Of a stretch of 64,000 bases of DNA, positions 50,180 to 61,033 are shown piece after piece. How positions within the stretch are numbered: position 1 is the first letter of the stretch; every line of letters begins with the position of its first letter. The position numbers were made by a program, and so were the translations under genes. The notes beneath the pieces are model-generated. The model was given only the letters and a program-made list of their open reading frames with translations, did no database searches and was not told where the DNA came from. Where the stretch lies: NCBI RefSeq assembly GCF_000297055.2, contig NC_022357.1, forward strand, positions 1,809,501 through 1,873,500. Reading direction: 5' to 3'. The stretch comes from Sulfuricella denitrificans skB26. Lineage in GTDB: Bacteria; Pseudomonadota; Gammaproteobacteria; Burkholderiales; Sulfuricellaceae.

Positions 50180-50809
50180 ATGAACCCATTCGACTTTGCT
50201 CCTGTTTTCGACCTTGCCCATGGTTTTTCTCCCGTGCTGGCAATCGGAGCTTTTTTTCCGTTCCTCAATAAGGAAAAAGAAGCCGCCACCATCAGTCGGG
50301 ACAAGCTCAAGGCTATTAACCAGGCCGCATACAATTTCCTTGAGGTTAGAGGCATAGAGAATTTCAAGGTTTACACTATTGCTTATGACGCGCAACCGGT
50401 GGTATTGATTCAGGTCGCGCCGCAAAAGAAACTTCGCTTTTCCAATATTATCGAAATTCAAATCAGGAAGTTTATTCGAGAAACTTTATCGATCGAGGTG
50501 CCTGCGGTATTCTGGCGCTTCAAAACTGACTACAGCGAAGTTCCAGGTCCGGAACAGGCCGATTACGAATTCGACGAACAGCCGCATTATCCGCAGGATC
50601 GGACCCAGAACCCGGCTACAGAACAGGAGCAGGCCGCTTTAATGGAACAGGCAAAAACCGTGGGTGAACCTCTGGAACAGGACAGTCTTTTTCACATTCC
50701 GCCGCATTTGGCCGTGAACGATTTGCATGTGGAGGAAATCTCCATGGGCGAATTCGATGAATTCCTGAAGGGCGCCTCCAGCAACGAAAAAAAGGATGAA
50801 CAGCAATGA
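50180..50809 (+). CDS. Protein of unknown function (209 aa)
   Basis: I do not recognise this family. An N-terminal hydrophobic stretch (FSPVLAIGAFFPFL) may be a weak membrane anchor. A mixed alpha/beta region follows (about residues 40-115), and the C-terminal half is acidic and rich in Gln, Glu and Pro, probably disordered. No Cys and no catalytic motif are apparent. It overlaps the next small gene by 4 bases (ATGA), so the pair forms an operon. Confidence 0.7.
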   Translation: MNPFDFAPVFDLAHGFSPVLAIGAFFPFLNKEKEAATISRDKLKAINQAAYNFLEVRGIENFKVYTIAYDAQPVVLIQVAPQKKLRFSNIIEIQIRKFIRETLSIEVPAVFWRFKTDYSEVPGPEQADYEFDEQPHYPQDRTQNPATEQEQAALMEQAKTVGEPLEQDSLFHIPPHLAVNDLHVEEISMGEFDEFLKGASSNEKKDEQQ

Positions 50810-51099
50810 CAAGCAACGATGAAACCTCAATGGAACAGCGCATCCTGCGCGTAATGCGTAAAGTGCTGGGGAGTGTCGTCAAGGACACCACCCCACAGCC
50901 TGGCATGCACCATGCCCTGTCACAGCAGACCATTGAAGACATCAAGGCCTGCTTCGCGCTGATCTCGGCGAGGGAAATGGAGTTGGCAAAGGAAGCCGGT
51001 ATCGCCGAGGAAAGACCCCACTACAGCGACGACACGAAGAAAGCCAAGGTCGTGCCGATTACCCGGTCCAGCCTGAAGAGTGTCAAGCCAAAGGAATAA
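50806..51099 (+). CDS. Small conserved-looking soluble protein (97 aa)
   Basis: A 97-residue protein starting MTSNDETSMEQRILRVMRKV. The middle part, PGMHHALSQQTIEDIKACFA then LISAREMELAKEAG, is helical, and the tail is basic. Similar small proteins in betaproteobacteria are sometimes labelled segregation/condensation protein A, but the match to true ScpA is doubtful. The function is unknown. It is coupled to the upstream gene by an ATGA overlap and converges with the gene at 51105. Confidence 0.7.
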   Translation: MTSNDETSMEQRILRVMRKVLGSVVKDTTPQPGMHHALSQQTIEDIKACFALISAREMELAKEAGIAEERPHYSDDTKKAKVVPITRSSLKSVKPKE

Positions 51100-51104
51100 G
51101 GGGG

Positions 51105-51569
51105 TTACTGGGTTACTCGATGTTTCACGCAGTACAGCTTGGTTTTGGTCTTATCGTACTCGATCAGGAAACTGCCCTGCGCCGACCGTAGCACCGTGTC
51201 GCCCGAAAACGGCAGATAGCTGACCCCCTTTATCTCCAGTATCTTCTTCCTGGCCGTATCGAGGTTTTCCTTGAATATCACGCCCAGAAAGGCGTAACGA
51301 CTGCTCTCCGTACTGACGTAAATGTCCATCAGTTCAAGACCATAAAGTCGCTGAGACGGGTCCGGCTTGAACCAGTAGGCCTCGCCTTCGGTCTTGTATG
51401 GCTTCTTGAAGAAACGGATCAGGTAATCCTCGAAGTAAGCGGGGTCGATCTGATCGTTGCACAGCAAAGCGCTGCCGATCACCGGCTCGAAGGTCGTGGG
51501 CGCCGCGAGCAATGGGACCGGCATCGATCCCAGCACTGCCAGCATAAGAAACAGGAGGTTCCTGACCAT
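51105..51569 (-). CDS. Secreted protein of unknown function (154 aa)
   Basis: From the ATG at 51569 the protein starts with a signal peptide (NLLFLMLAVLGSMPVPLLAAP) followed by about 130 residues with a mixed alpha/beta look and two Cys (LLCNDQIDP and LYCVKHRVTQ) that could form a disulfide. An in-frame ATG at 51662 overlaps the end of rimO and would spoil the signal peptide. It follows rimO by 22 bases. The function cannot be given. Confidence 0.68.
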   Translation of the reverse strand: MVRNLLFLMLAVLGSMPVPLLAAPTTFEPVIGSALLCNDQIDPAYFEDYLIRFFKKPYKTEGEAYWFKPDPSQRLYGLELMDIYVSTESSRYAFLGVIFKENLDTARKKILEIKGVSYLPFSGDTVLRSAQGSFLIEYDKTKTKLYCVKHRVTQ

Positions 51570-51591
51570 ATTCAAAGGCGCATGACGCGAC

Positions 51592-52908
51592 TCAACTGAC
51601 GCGCCGCCCCCACAAATCGTGGGCATCGGCGTCAGTGATTTCCACATCGACGAAATCACCAAGTTTCAGGTTGCCCGCCTCCTCGATATAGACCAAACCG
51701 TCGATTTCCGGCGCATCCGCGGCACTGCGGGCGACCGCGCCCTCCTCGTCCACTTCGTCCACCAGCACGGTGAAGGTCTGGCCGATTTTGCGCCCCAGTT
51801 TGGCTGCGCTGATTTCTTCCTGCAGTTCCATCAGACGTGCCACACGCTCCTGTTTCACCTCTTCCGGCACTGCACCGGGCAGCGCGTTGGCTGTTGCCCC
51901 TTCCACCGGCGAGTAGGCAAAGCAGCCAACGCGGTCAAGCTGCGCCTCGCGCAGAAAGTCCAGTAGCAGTTCGAAATCGGACTCGGTCTCGCCAGGAAAA
52001 CCGGCGATGAAGGTGCTGCGTATCGTGATCTCCGGGCACACGTCGCGCCAGCCATGAATCCGGGCCAGCGTGCCCTCGATATTTCCAGGGCGCTTCATCG
52101 CCTTGAGAATGCGCGGGCTGGCGTGCTGGAGAGGCACATCCAGGTAGGGCAGGATCTTGCCCTCGGCCATCAGCGGAATGACCTCGTCAACATGCGGATA
52201 AGGGTAGACGTAATGCAGCCGCACCCACACGCCCAGTTCGCCTAGAGCGCTTGTCAGTTCGGTCATCCGGGTGCGGAGCGGGCGACCGCCCCAGAAACCG
52301 CTGCGGTATTTGACGTCGACGCCGTAGGCGCTGGTGTCCTGCGAGATCACCAGCAGTTCCTTGACGCCGGCCTTGACCAAGTTTTCCGCTTCCTGCATCA
52401 CTTCCCCCACCGGCCGACTGACCAAATCACCGCGCAGCGACGGGATGATGCAGAAAGTGCAGCGGTGGTTGCAGCCCTCGGAAATCTTCAGGTAGGCGTA
52501 ATGCTTCGGCGTGAGCTTGATGCCTTGGGGCGGGATCAGGCTTTCGAATGGGTCGTGCGGCTGCGGCAGGTGCTGGTGCACGGCCGCCATCACCTCGGCT
52601 GCAGCGTGCGGGCCGGTCACCGCCAACACCTGGGGATGCGCCGCCAGCACCACGTCGGACTTGGCGCCGAGACAGCCGGTAACGATCACCTTGCCGTTCT
52701 CCTTGAGTGCCTCGCCGATGGCATCGAGCGACTCGGCAACAGCAGCATCGATGAAGCCACAGGTGTTGACCACCACCAGGTCGGCCCCCTCATAGCTGGG
52801 CGAAATAGCATAACCCTCGGCACGCAAACGGGTGAGGATCTGCTCCGAATCCACCAGCGCCTTGGGGCAACCGAGGGAAACGAAGCCGACTTTTGGAATT
52901 GAAGCCAT
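51592..52908 (-). CDS. rimO: Ribosomal protein S12 methylthiotransferase RimO
   Basis: A radical-SAM enzyme with two iron-sulfur clusters that methylthiolates Asp88 (E. coli numbering) of ribosomal protein S12. It has 438 residues. The N-terminal UPF0004 domain starts [19 protein letters not shown]. The radical-SAM motif is [11 protein letters not shown], and a C-terminal TRAM domain is present. It has a repeat-bearing spacer upstream. Confidence 0.96.
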   Translation of the reverse strand: MASIPKVGFVSLGCPKALVDSEQILTRLRAEGYAISPSYEGADLVVVNTCGFIDAAVAESLDAIGEALKENGKVIVTGCLGAKSDVVLAAHPQVLAVTGPHAAAEVMAAVHQHLPQPHDPFESLIPPQGIKLTPKHYAYLKISEGCNHRCTFCIIPSLRGDLVSRPVGEVMQEAENLVKAGVKELLVISQDTSAYGVDVKYRSGFWGGRPLRTRMTELTSALGELGVWVRLHYVYPYPHVDEVIPLMAEGKILPYLDVPLQHASPRILKAMKRPGNIEGTLARIHGWRDVCPEITIRSTFIAGFPGETESDFELLLDFLREAQLDRVGCFAYSPVEGATANALPGAVPEEVKQERVARLMELQEEISAAKLGRKIGQTFTVLVDEVDEEGAVARSAADAPEIDGLVYIEEAGNLKLGDFVDVEITDADAHDLWGRRVS

Positions 52909-52930
52909 TAGAAAATATCCGTTAAAAGCG

Positions 52931-52998
52931 TTAACCGCAGAGAAAAGGCAATACCCAATATGCCTGGGTTTGGTTTCCTCAGCGTCCTCTGCGGTAAA
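52931..52998. repeat. Inverted repeat of the CCGCAGAG type before rimO
   Basis: ttaaccgcagag at 52931-52942 is nearly the reverse complement of ctctgcggtaaa at 52987-52998. The loop contains a smaller stem, ACCCA/TGGGT. The same arm core, ACCGCAGAG, occurs in the sucC-sucD spacer. Confidence 0.7.
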
Positions 52999-53025
52999 AT
53001 CAAGTTTTCTTTTATACTACCGCCC

Positions 53026-53247
53026 ATGTACCTATACATCATCGCAATCGGCTGGGCCTACGTCATACTCATGATGGCCGTTACGGCAAAAAGTTTTGTT
53101 TCCGGCGCGCTAACTTTCATTTTTTTAGGCTTGCTGCCGTTGGGCATCGTGTTCTACATCACGTTGCGACGGCTCAGGCGTTCACGCATGGCCGCCCAGG
53201 AGCGCCTTGGTCAGCCAGATCGATCCGATACCCAACCCGATCAATAG
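53026..53247 (+). CDS. Small two-helix membrane protein of unknown function (73 aa)
   Basis: From the ATG at 53026 it begins MYLYIIAIGWAYVILMM, which resembles small conserved betaproteobacterial membrane proteins with no assigned role. Two membrane helices occupy about residues 3-22 and 28-48; the tail is basic, then polar. The Shine-Dalgarno site is weak. The last 66 bases overlap, on the opposite strand, the end of the ZIP transporter gene. Confidence 0.65.
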   Translation: MYLYIIAIGWAYVILMMAVTAKSFVSGALTFIFLGLLPLGIVFYITLRRLRRSRMAAQERLGQPDRSDTQPDQ

Positions 53248-53961
53248 CGCCTGTTGCAGAGTAACGAGCAACTCCGGGCGCTTATGCAGGCCCGGAATCA
53301 AATCCGCCACCGCCACATAAATCATGCTCGCCGCGGCAATGGCAAGGAAGAATGGGATCCACTCATGCATCGATTGCAACATGAAATACGCGAGCACGCC
53401 GCCCACAACCGTCGCCAGACTGGATAGCAGATTGAGCAGGAACGCCTGCTTCTTGCTGTAGCCAGAATGCAGCAGGATAAGGAAATCGCCCACCTCCTGC
53501 GGAATTTCATGAGCGATAATGGCTAGCGCGGTCACCACGCCAATCTGGAAATCGGCCAGGAACGCGGCAGCGATAATAATGCCGTCGACGAAATTGTGAA
53601 AGGTGTCGCCGACCATGATCATCAGACCGCTGCGGCCATGATCGTGACCGTGATCGTGGGCCGGAACATGAGCTTCGCAATGATCGACATGGCAATGCCG
53701 CCACAGCACCAACTTCTCCAGCACAAAGAACATCAGGATGCCAAACAGGATGGTGGCCGCAGTATTTTCGATACTTTTGGTCAACTCGAAAGCGTGCGGC
53801 AAAATCTCCAGGAATGCCGCCCCGAGCAAGGCACCAATGGCATAGCTGACCAGCATCGGCACCCACTCGGCGCGCGCCGACATGGCGAACAATGCCGCCA
53901 CGGCAATACTGAGCGTGCCGCCGAACAAGCTGGCAAGGATGATTCCGGTCAGAGTGGACAT
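53182..53961 (-). CDS. ZIP-family metal transporter
   Basis: Carries divalent metals, usually zinc, across the inner membrane. It has 259 residues and about eight helices. The metal-binding signatures are HNFVDGIIIAAAF in helix 4 and HEIPQEVGDF in helix 5. A loop between helices 3 and 4 is His-rich (CHVDHCEAHVPAHDHGHDHG), typical for zinc. The direction of transport is not certain from sequence. Confidence 0.93.
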   Translation of the reverse strand: MSTLTGIILASLFGGTLSIAVAALFAMSARAEWVPMLVSYAIGALLGAAFLEILPHAFELTKSIENTAATILFGILMFFVLEKLVLWRHCHVDHCEAHVPAHDHGHDHGRSGLMIMVGDTFHNFVDGIIIAAAFLADFQIGVVTALAIIAHEIPQEVGDFLILLHSGYSKKQAFLLNLLSSLATVVGGVLAYFMLQSMHEWIPFFLAIAAASMIYVAVADLIPGLHKRPELLVTLQQALLIGLGIGSIWLTKALLGGHA

Positions 53962-54017
53962 GAGCGCCTGGCGTTAAACCTGAAAAGGACTAGAGGCCGA
54001 CATTATACGGGATAACA

Positions 54018-54830
54018 TCAAGCAAGCCAGATTAACGACGCCATTCGCCCGGTAGCCTGATCGCGGCGGTAGGAGTAGAAGCGTTCGGCATCGGTATAGG
54101 TGCACAGACCGCCACCGTACACCTGTTTCACGCCTAGGAGGGCAAGGCGCTGGCGCGCCAGGAGATAGATATCCGCCAGCCATTTCTGGGGGGTGAGGGG
54201 TGCACCACAAGGGTACTCCGACTTTCTATGCGCTGAAGCGCATGAAAGGTCGTATGAGGAGTGAGGGGTGAGGGGCAAGCGCGGCACGAAAGCCTTTGCG
54301 GCTGCCGTGTCATGCGCCATGAATGCCTGCCTGACCTCATCGCCCACTTCAAAAGCCTGCGGCCCGATAGCCGGGCCTAACCAGACCAGCAGTCGCTCCG
54401 GCGCGGCGTTCATCGCTTTCACCGTCGCTTCCACCACACCGCCCGCCAGTCCGCGCCATCCAGCATGGGCGGCGGCCACTACCGTGCCGGCTTCATCGCA
54501 CAACAGCAGCGGCAGGCAATCCGCCGTCATCACCGCGCAGATTGCACCGGCCTTCCTGGCGACAGAAGCGTCGGCATCAGGTACGCCAGCCGTACGGTCT
54601 GCATCCGCCACGAAATTGCCATGCACCTGTTTCAACCAGACCGGGTCGGCGGGGAGAGTTGCACGCAGTAATGCCCGGTTCCTCACCACGGCAACCTGGT
54701 CATCGCCGACATGGTCACCCAGGTTGAGGGATGCATAGGGGCCCGCGCTTACCCCGCCATCACGGGTGGTTTGCAAGGTGCGCACATTTGCCGGTGCCGG
54801 CCAGTCAGGGGCAATCCCGATCTCATTCAT
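54018..54830 (-). CDS. pgeF: PgeF/YfiH-type multicopper (laccase-domain) protein with an in-frame insertion
   Basis: Family members act on purine nucleosides or on peptidoglycan-precursor errors; the older name is polyphenol oxidase. It has 270 residues, with the family motifs MTADCLPLLL, AAAHAGWRGL and GPAIGPQAFEVGDEVRQAF. Between FVPR and QKWLADIYLLARQRL lies an unusual stretch of about 30 residues (54187-54276) that looks unlike the family; its DNA is a short mobile-looking repeat. Because it keeps the frame, the protein is still complete. The start overlaps the rluD stop by 8 bases. Confidence 0.9.
   Translation of the reverse strand: MNEIGIAPDWPAPANVRTLQTTRDGGVSAGPYASLNLGDHVGDDQVAVVRNRALLRATLPADPVWLKQVHGNFVADADRTAGVPDADASVARKAGAICAVMTADCLPLLLCDEAGTVVAAAHAGWRGLAGGVVEATVKAMNAAPERLLVWLGPAIGPQAFEVGDEVRQAFMAHDTAAAKAFVPRLPLTPHSSYDLSCASAHRKSEYPCGAPLTPQKWLADIYLLARQRLALLGVKQVYGGGLCTYTDAERFYSYRRDQATGRMASLIWLA
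54187..54276. repeat. Heptad-flanked hairpin element inserted within pgeF
   Basis: GGGGTGAGGGGTG near 54191-54203 and GAGTGAGGGGTGAGGGG near 54259-54275 are direct copies of the GGGTGAG heptads found around der. Between them is a strong stem, cgactttctatgcgc pairing with gcgcatgaaaggtcg, with a tgaa loop. The segment adds about 30 codons without stops. Confidence 0.7.
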
Positions 54831-55812
54831 TCCGCAGGACTTTCAACAAATCAGCCATATCCTGTGGCAGTTCCACCTGCCATTCCATCGCCTCGCCGCT
54901 GACCGGGTGGATCAGTCCGAGCCTTTCCGCATGCAAGGCCTGTCTCCCCAGATGCTTGACCACATCGGACAAGAGCGGCGGCAAGTTCAGCGGTCTGCCG
55001 CCATAAACCGGGTCGCCCACCAAAGGATGACCGATGGACTGCATGTGCACCCGGATCTGGTGCGTGCGACCGGTTTCCAGGCTGCAACGAATCAGGGTGT
55101 GGCGATCGAAGTGCTCCAGCACGGTGTAATGCGTCACCGCAGCTTTGCCATTGTGGACGATCGCCATTTTGACGCGCTGACTGGGATGCCTGCCTAGCGG
55201 CGCATCCACCTTGCCGTCACCAGACACCAGACCCTGCACCACCGCCAGGTAATCGCGCTTCACGCTGCGAGCCTGAAGCTGCCGCACCAGATCGGTCTGT
55301 GAAGTCAGGGTTTTGGCTACAACCAGCAGGCCGCTGGTGTCCTTGTCGAGACGATGAACGATGCCGGCGCGGGGGATGCACGCAAGTTGCGGCGCATGGT
55401 ACAGCAAGGCATTCAGCAGGGTACCCTGCCAATTGCCGCTACCGGGGTGAACCACCAGCCCGGCGGGTTTGTTGACCACCAGCAGCGCATCGTCTTCATA
55501 CATTATCTCGAGGGCGATATCTTCCGCCGAGAACGGTGTTTCTGATGGATGCAATTCTGGCTCCACCCTGACCTTGCTACCGGCCCATACCGTCTGCTTG
55601 GACGCCACACACTCACCATCGAGCGTGACGCGTTTATCCTTGATCCAGGTTTGCAGGCGGCTGCGGGAATAATCCGGCAACAACTGCTGTAAGGCCTGAT
55701 CGAGGCGCAAGCCGGTCATTTCCGGCGGAATCGTCAAGTTGATGGGTGCCGGATTTGGGTTATAATCGGGCGGATTACCACTTTCGCCCTGCTGGGCATC
55801 GGATATTGTCAT
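54823..55812 (-). CDS. rluD: 23S rRNA pseudouridine synthase RluD
   Basis: Makes pseudouridines 1911, 1915 and 1917 in helix 69 of 23S rRNA. The protein has 329 residues from the ATG at 55812. The N-terminal S4 domain (GLRLDQALQQLLPDYSRSRL) is followed by the catalytic domain with the Asp in HRLDKDTSGLLVVAK. The start chosen shares the bases CATG with the bamD start on the other strand. A longer open frame reaches 55890 but would overlap bamD more deeply. Confidence 0.95.
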   Translation of the reverse strand: MTISDAQQGESGNPPDYNPNPAPINLTIPPEMTGLRLDQALQQLLPDYSRSRLQTWIKDKRVTLDGECVASKQTVWAGSKVRVEPELHPSETPFSAEDIALEIMYEDDALLVVNKPAGLVVHPGSGNWQGTLLNALLYHAPQLACIPRAGIVHRLDKDTSGLLVVAKTLTSQTDLVRQLQARSVKRDYLAVVQGLVSGDGKVDAPLGRHPSQRVKMAIVHNGKAAVTHYTVLEHFDRHTLIRCSLETGRTHQIRVHMQSIGHPLVGDPVYGGRPLNLPPLLSDVVKHLGRQALHAERLGLIHPVSGEAMEWQVELPQDMADLLKVLRNE

Positions 55813-56638
55813 GAGGCTTAGTTTAGCGTTAATTCTTGCATTGTTGATAACTGGCTGCGGCCTGCTGCCGGAAGTCCAGGATGAAACCAAGGGCTGGTCA
55901 GCCCAGAAACTCTACGTCGAAGCCAAGGATCAAATGGCCGACGGAGGCTATGAAAAAGCCATTCAGTACTTCGAAAAACTGGAGGCACGCTATCCTTACG
56001 GCCGTTATGCGCAGCAAGCCCAAATCGAAATCGCCTACGCCTACTTTAAGGCGAACGAACCGGCTTCCGCTCTCGCCGCCTGTGATCGCTTCATCAAACT
56101 CCACCCCAACCACCCCAATGTGGATTACATCTATTACCTGAAAGGGCTGGTGAACTTCAACGACGACCTGGGCTTCCTCGGCGCCCTGACGGAGAAGATT
56201 GCCGAATCCTCGGAAACCCTTGCGCCCCTCGCCAGGCAGGACATGAGCGAACGCGACCCGAAAGCATCACGTGAAGCCTTTGAATCATTCAAGGAGCTAG
56301 CGACCCGCTTCCCCGGCAGTAAATACACACCGGACGCGATTGCCCGCATGAAATATCTGGTCAACGCCCTCGCTTCGCATGAAGTTCACGTGGCTCGCTA
56401 TTATTACCGGCGCGGCGCTTATATTGCCGCCGTCAACCGCGCTCAGACCACGATGCAGCAGTATCCGCAGGCACCCGCCACCGAGGAGGCGCTGACTATC
56501 ATGATAAAAGCCTACGATGCGCTCGGTATGAATGACCTGCGCGACGACACCCTGCGCATCATGCAAAAGAACTTCCCAAATAGCCGCTACTTCGCCCTGG
56601 TGAAAAAGGCGGAAACGCCGTGGTGGAAAATCTGGTAG
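55811..56638 (+). CDS. bamD: Outer membrane protein assembly factor BamD
   Basis: An essential lipoprotein of the BAM complex. It has 275 residues. The lipobox is LITGC with the lipidated Cys at residue 16. Five TPR-like repeats follow, for example GGYEKAIQYFEKLEARYPYG. Divergence from rluD is a conserved arrangement, but here the two start codons overlap. It converges with glnB, with one base between the stop codons. Confidence 0.97.
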   Translation: MRLSLALILALLITGCGLLPEVQDETKGWSAQKLYVEAKDQMADGGYEKAIQYFEKLEARYPYGRYAQQAQIEIAYAYFKANEPASALAACDRFIKLHPNHPNVDYIYYLKGLVNFNDDLGFLGALTEKIAESSETLAPLARQDMSERDPKASREAFESFKELATRFPGSKYTPDAIARMKYLVNALASHEVHVARYYYRRGAYIAAVNRAQTTMQQYPQAPATEEALTIMIKAYDALGMNDLRDDTLRIMQKNFPNSRYFALVKKAETPWWKIW

Positions 56639-56639
56639 T

Positions 56640-57239
<600 letters not shown>

Positions 57240-57244
57240 GACCC

Positions 57245-58852
57245 CTATTCCAGCCAGGGACGATACTTCGATGTAATCGGATAGCGCCGATCCTTGCCAA
57301 ATCCGCGTGGCGTGACCCTGACTCCGACAGGCGCCTGGCGGCGCTTGAACTCGTTGCTGTCGATCAGTTTTACTACGCGGCGCACGTCCTTTTCAGCGTA
57401 ACCATGCGCGATTATGTCATGCGGACACAGGTCGTGCTCGACATAGGCTTCCATGATGGCATCCAGAATCTCATACGGCGGCAGGGCATCCTGGTCGGTC
57501 TGGTTATGGCGCAGTTCGGCGGACGGCGCACGGGTGATGACCCGTTCCGGGATCACCTCGCCGAGACTGTTGCGGTAGCGCGCCAGGCGATACACCAGGG
57601 TTTTCGGCACATCCTTCAGCACCGCGAATCCGCCGGCCATGTCGCCGTACAGCGTGGCGTAGCCCACCGCCATTTCGCTCTTGTTACCGGTGGTCAGGAC
57701 AATCGATCCGTATTTGTTGGACAGTGCCATCAGCAATGTTCCCCGGATACGAGCCTGGATATTCTCTTCGGTGGTGTCGAACGGCAAGTCGTTGAATTCT
57801 TCAGCCAACGTGCGGAGAAAAGAATCGAATGCCAGCTTGATCGGCAACTCGCTGTAACGTATCTGCAGCCTTTCCGCCATAATCTGTGCGTCCTGCAGGC
57901 TGATGTCGGCAGTGAATTCAGACGGCATCATCACCGCCTGCACCCGTTCAGCACCCACCGCATCCACCGCTATCGCCAGCGTCAGCGCAGAGTCGATTCC
58001 CCCGGACAGTCCCAACACGACACCGGGAAAACCATTTTTCATTACATAATCCCGAACGCCCAGACACAATGCCTTGTACACGGATGCCTCGACCGGCGGC
58101 TGCGGAACGACCTCTCCCAGCAGTGGCCGATCATTCTCAAGCTCTACGATGCGCAACGCCTCCTCGAATGCCGGGAGCTGGTGAACCAGCACACCCGCGC
58201 CGTCCATAACGAAAGAGGCGCCATCGAATACCAGTTCGTCCTGGCCGCCAACCAGGTTGACATAGAAAACTGGCAACCCGCATTCGCCGATCCGCTCACG
58301 AACCGCATGGTAGCGCGAAACCTGCTTGTCCATATGATAGGGAGAGGCGTTCAGCACCAGCAACAAATCAGCATTCGCGTTGAGCGCACAGGTAGCGGCA
58401 CCTTCTTCCCAGATATCGGCGCAGATGTTGATGCCTAATTTGATGCCATCAGCTTCGAACACACACGGTTCGGTGCCGGGAGAGAAATAGCGCACTTCAT
58501 CAAAAACGGAATGATTGGGCAATATCTGCTTGTGATAAGAGCTGACAACCTTGCCGTCACGCAGCACCGAGGCGGCGTTGTAGCGCTGCCCATCCACCTG
58601 CTGTGGATGACCGATCACCAGGGTGATCCCTTGCGTATCCCGTGCCAATCCGAACAGAGCCTGGTCGCAAGCTGCATAGAAACCATCGCGCAACAGCAGG
58701 TCTTCCGGTGGATAGCCGGTCAGGGACAACTCAGGAGTCACCATCACCTGCACGCCAGCCGCCTTGGCTCGATTAGCATAATCGAGTATTTTCGCGACGT
58801 TGCCGGCCAGGTCGCCGACCGTGCAGTTGATTTGGGCGATAGCGATCTTCAT
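57245..58852 (-). CDS. nadE: Glutamine-dependent NAD+ synthetase
   Basis: Last step of NAD synthesis: amidates deamido-NAD with ATP and glutamine. The protein has 535 residues from the ATG at 58852, which overlaps the sucD stop by 4 bases. The N-terminal nitrilase-type glutaminase domain ([18 protein letters not shown]; catalytic Cys in [11 protein letters not shown]) is followed by the synthetase domain with the P-loop [12 protein letters not shown]. The longer open frame upstream is the shadow of sucD. It ends next to the palindromic element. Confidence 0.97.
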   Translation of the reverse strand: MKIAIAQINCTVGDLAGNVAKILDYANRAKAAGVQVMVTPELSLTGYPPEDLLLRDGFYAACDQALFGLARDTQGITLVIGHPQQVDGQRYNAASVLRDGKVVSSYHKQILPNHSVFDEVRYFSPGTEPCVFEADGIKLGINICADIWEEGAATCALNANADLLLVLNASPYHMDKQVSRYHAVRERIGECGLPVFYVNLVGGQDELVFDGASFVMDGAGVLVHQLPAFEEALRIVELENDRPLLGEVVPQPPVEASVYKALCLGVRDYVMKNGFPGVVLGLSGGIDSALTLAIAVDAVGAERVQAVMMPSEFTADISLQDAQIMAERLQIRYSELPIKLAFDSFLRTLAEEFNDLPFDTTEENIQARIRGTLLMALSNKYGSIVLTTGNKSEMAVGYATLYGDMAGGFAVLKDVPKTLVYRLARYRNSLGEVIPERVITRAPSAELRHNQTDQDALPPYEILDAIMEAYVEHDLCPHDIIAHGYAEKDVRRVVKLIDSNEFKRRQAPVGVRVTPRGFGKDRRYPITSKYRPWLE

Positions 58853-59727
58853 GATTTTTTGTTGATTGCCTCGACTACCGCTTCGCCCAGCCCGGCAGGC
58901 GATTTGGCCACCACCACGCCGGCCGCTTCCAGGGCGGCGATCTTGTCCGATGCCAAACCCTTGCCACCAGCGATGATCGCACCGGCATGGCCCATGCGCT
59001 TGCCTTTTGGCGCAGTCTGGCCAGCGATGTAGGCTGCCACCGGCTTGGTAACATGGGCCTTGATGAATTCTGCTGCCGCTTCCTCGCGATTGCCGCCGAT
59101 CTCGCCGACCATGATGATCGCTTCGGTTTCCGGATCTTCCTGGAACATCTTCAGGCAGTCGATGAAATCCAGCCCCTTGATCGGGTCGCCGCCGATACCG
59201 ACGCAGGTGGACTGCCCCAGCCCGAGCTTGGTGGTCTGGTAGACCGCTTCGTAGGTGAGCGTACCGGAGCGCGATACCACGCCAACCTTGCCCTTCTTGT
59301 GGATAAAGCCCGGCATGATGCCGATCTTGCACTCTTCCGGGGTGATGATGCCGGGACAGTTGGGGCCGATCAGGACAGCGTCGCTGGTCTTGAGCGCAGC
59401 CTTGACATTGAGCATGTCGAGCACCGGGATACCCTCGGTGATACAGACAATCACTTTGATGCCCGCGTCCGCCGCCTCCATGATCGAATCCGCCGCGAAA
59501 CCTGGTGGCACGTAAATCACCGAGGCCGTCGCACCCGTCTCGCGCACCGCGTCGCGCACGGTGTTGAACACCGGGAGATTGAGATGGGTCATCCCACCTT
59601 TGCCCGGTGTCACCCCACCCACCATCTGAGTCCCATAGGCAATCGCCTGCTCGGAATGGAATGAGCCCTGCTTGCCTGTGAAGCCCTGGCACAGGACCTT
59701 GGTATTTTTATTGATGAGAATACTCAT
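58849..59727 (-). CDS. sucD: Succinyl-CoA ligase, alpha subunit
   Basis: With SucC it makes succinate and ATP or GTP from succinyl-CoA in the TCA cycle. It has 292 residues from the ATG at 59727 (AGGAATTCCTC upstream). The N-terminus [21 protein letters not shown] is standard, and the phosphohistidine is in [10 protein letters not shown]. It follows sucC across a spacer carrying an inverted repeat. nadE overlaps its end. Confidence 0.97.
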   Translation of the reverse strand: MSILINKNTKVLCQGFTGKQGSFHSEQAIAYGTQMVGGVTPGKGGMTHLNLPVFNTVRDAVRETGATASVIYVPPGFAADSIMEAADAGIKVIVCITEGIPVLDMLNVKAALKTSDAVLIGPNCPGIITPEECKIGIMPGFIHKKGKVGVVSRSGTLTYEAVYQTTKLGLGQSTCVGIGGDPIKGLDFIDCLKMFQEDPETEAIIMVGEIGGNREEAAAEFIKAHVTKPVAAYIAGQTAPKGKRMGHAGAIIAGGKGLASDKIAALEAAGVVVAKSPAGLGEAVVEAINKKS

Positions 59728-59749
59728 GAGGAATTCCTTAAAAATCTTT

Positions 59750-59797
59750 ACCGCAGAGGCGCGGAGGCGCAGAGAGTTCACTCCGCGTCTCTGCGGT
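59750..59797. repeat. Inverted repeat of the CCGCAGAG type in the sucC-sucD spacer
   Basis: accgcagaggcgcggag at 59750-59766 matches the reverse complement of ctccgcgtctctgcggt (59781-59797) at 16 of 17 positions. The left arm continues as another GCGCAGAG unit. The hairpin lies between sucC and sucD on their common transcript. The same core occurs upstream of rimO. Confidence 0.78.
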
Positions 59798-59805
59798 TCA
59801 AAAAA

Positions 59806-60966
<1,161 letters not shown>

Positions 60967-61033
60967 ACGAGTTCTCTACTTGGGGAAGAGGGGCAATTAT
61001 AGCAAGTCCGCTGCGGACTTGGAGGTTCGGAAG

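Noticed and set aside
57245-59692. 815-codon open frame, as if NadE had a long N-terminal extension
   Set aside because: The first 280 codons are an out-of-frame shadow of sucD. The NadE family start MKIAIAQ is at 58852 and overlaps the sucD stop.
61003-61021. Perfect palindrome caagtccgctgcggacttg as a terminator
   Set aside because: It could end transcripts between sucC and the EAL-HDOD gene, but it has almost no loop and no T-run, so I do not call it.
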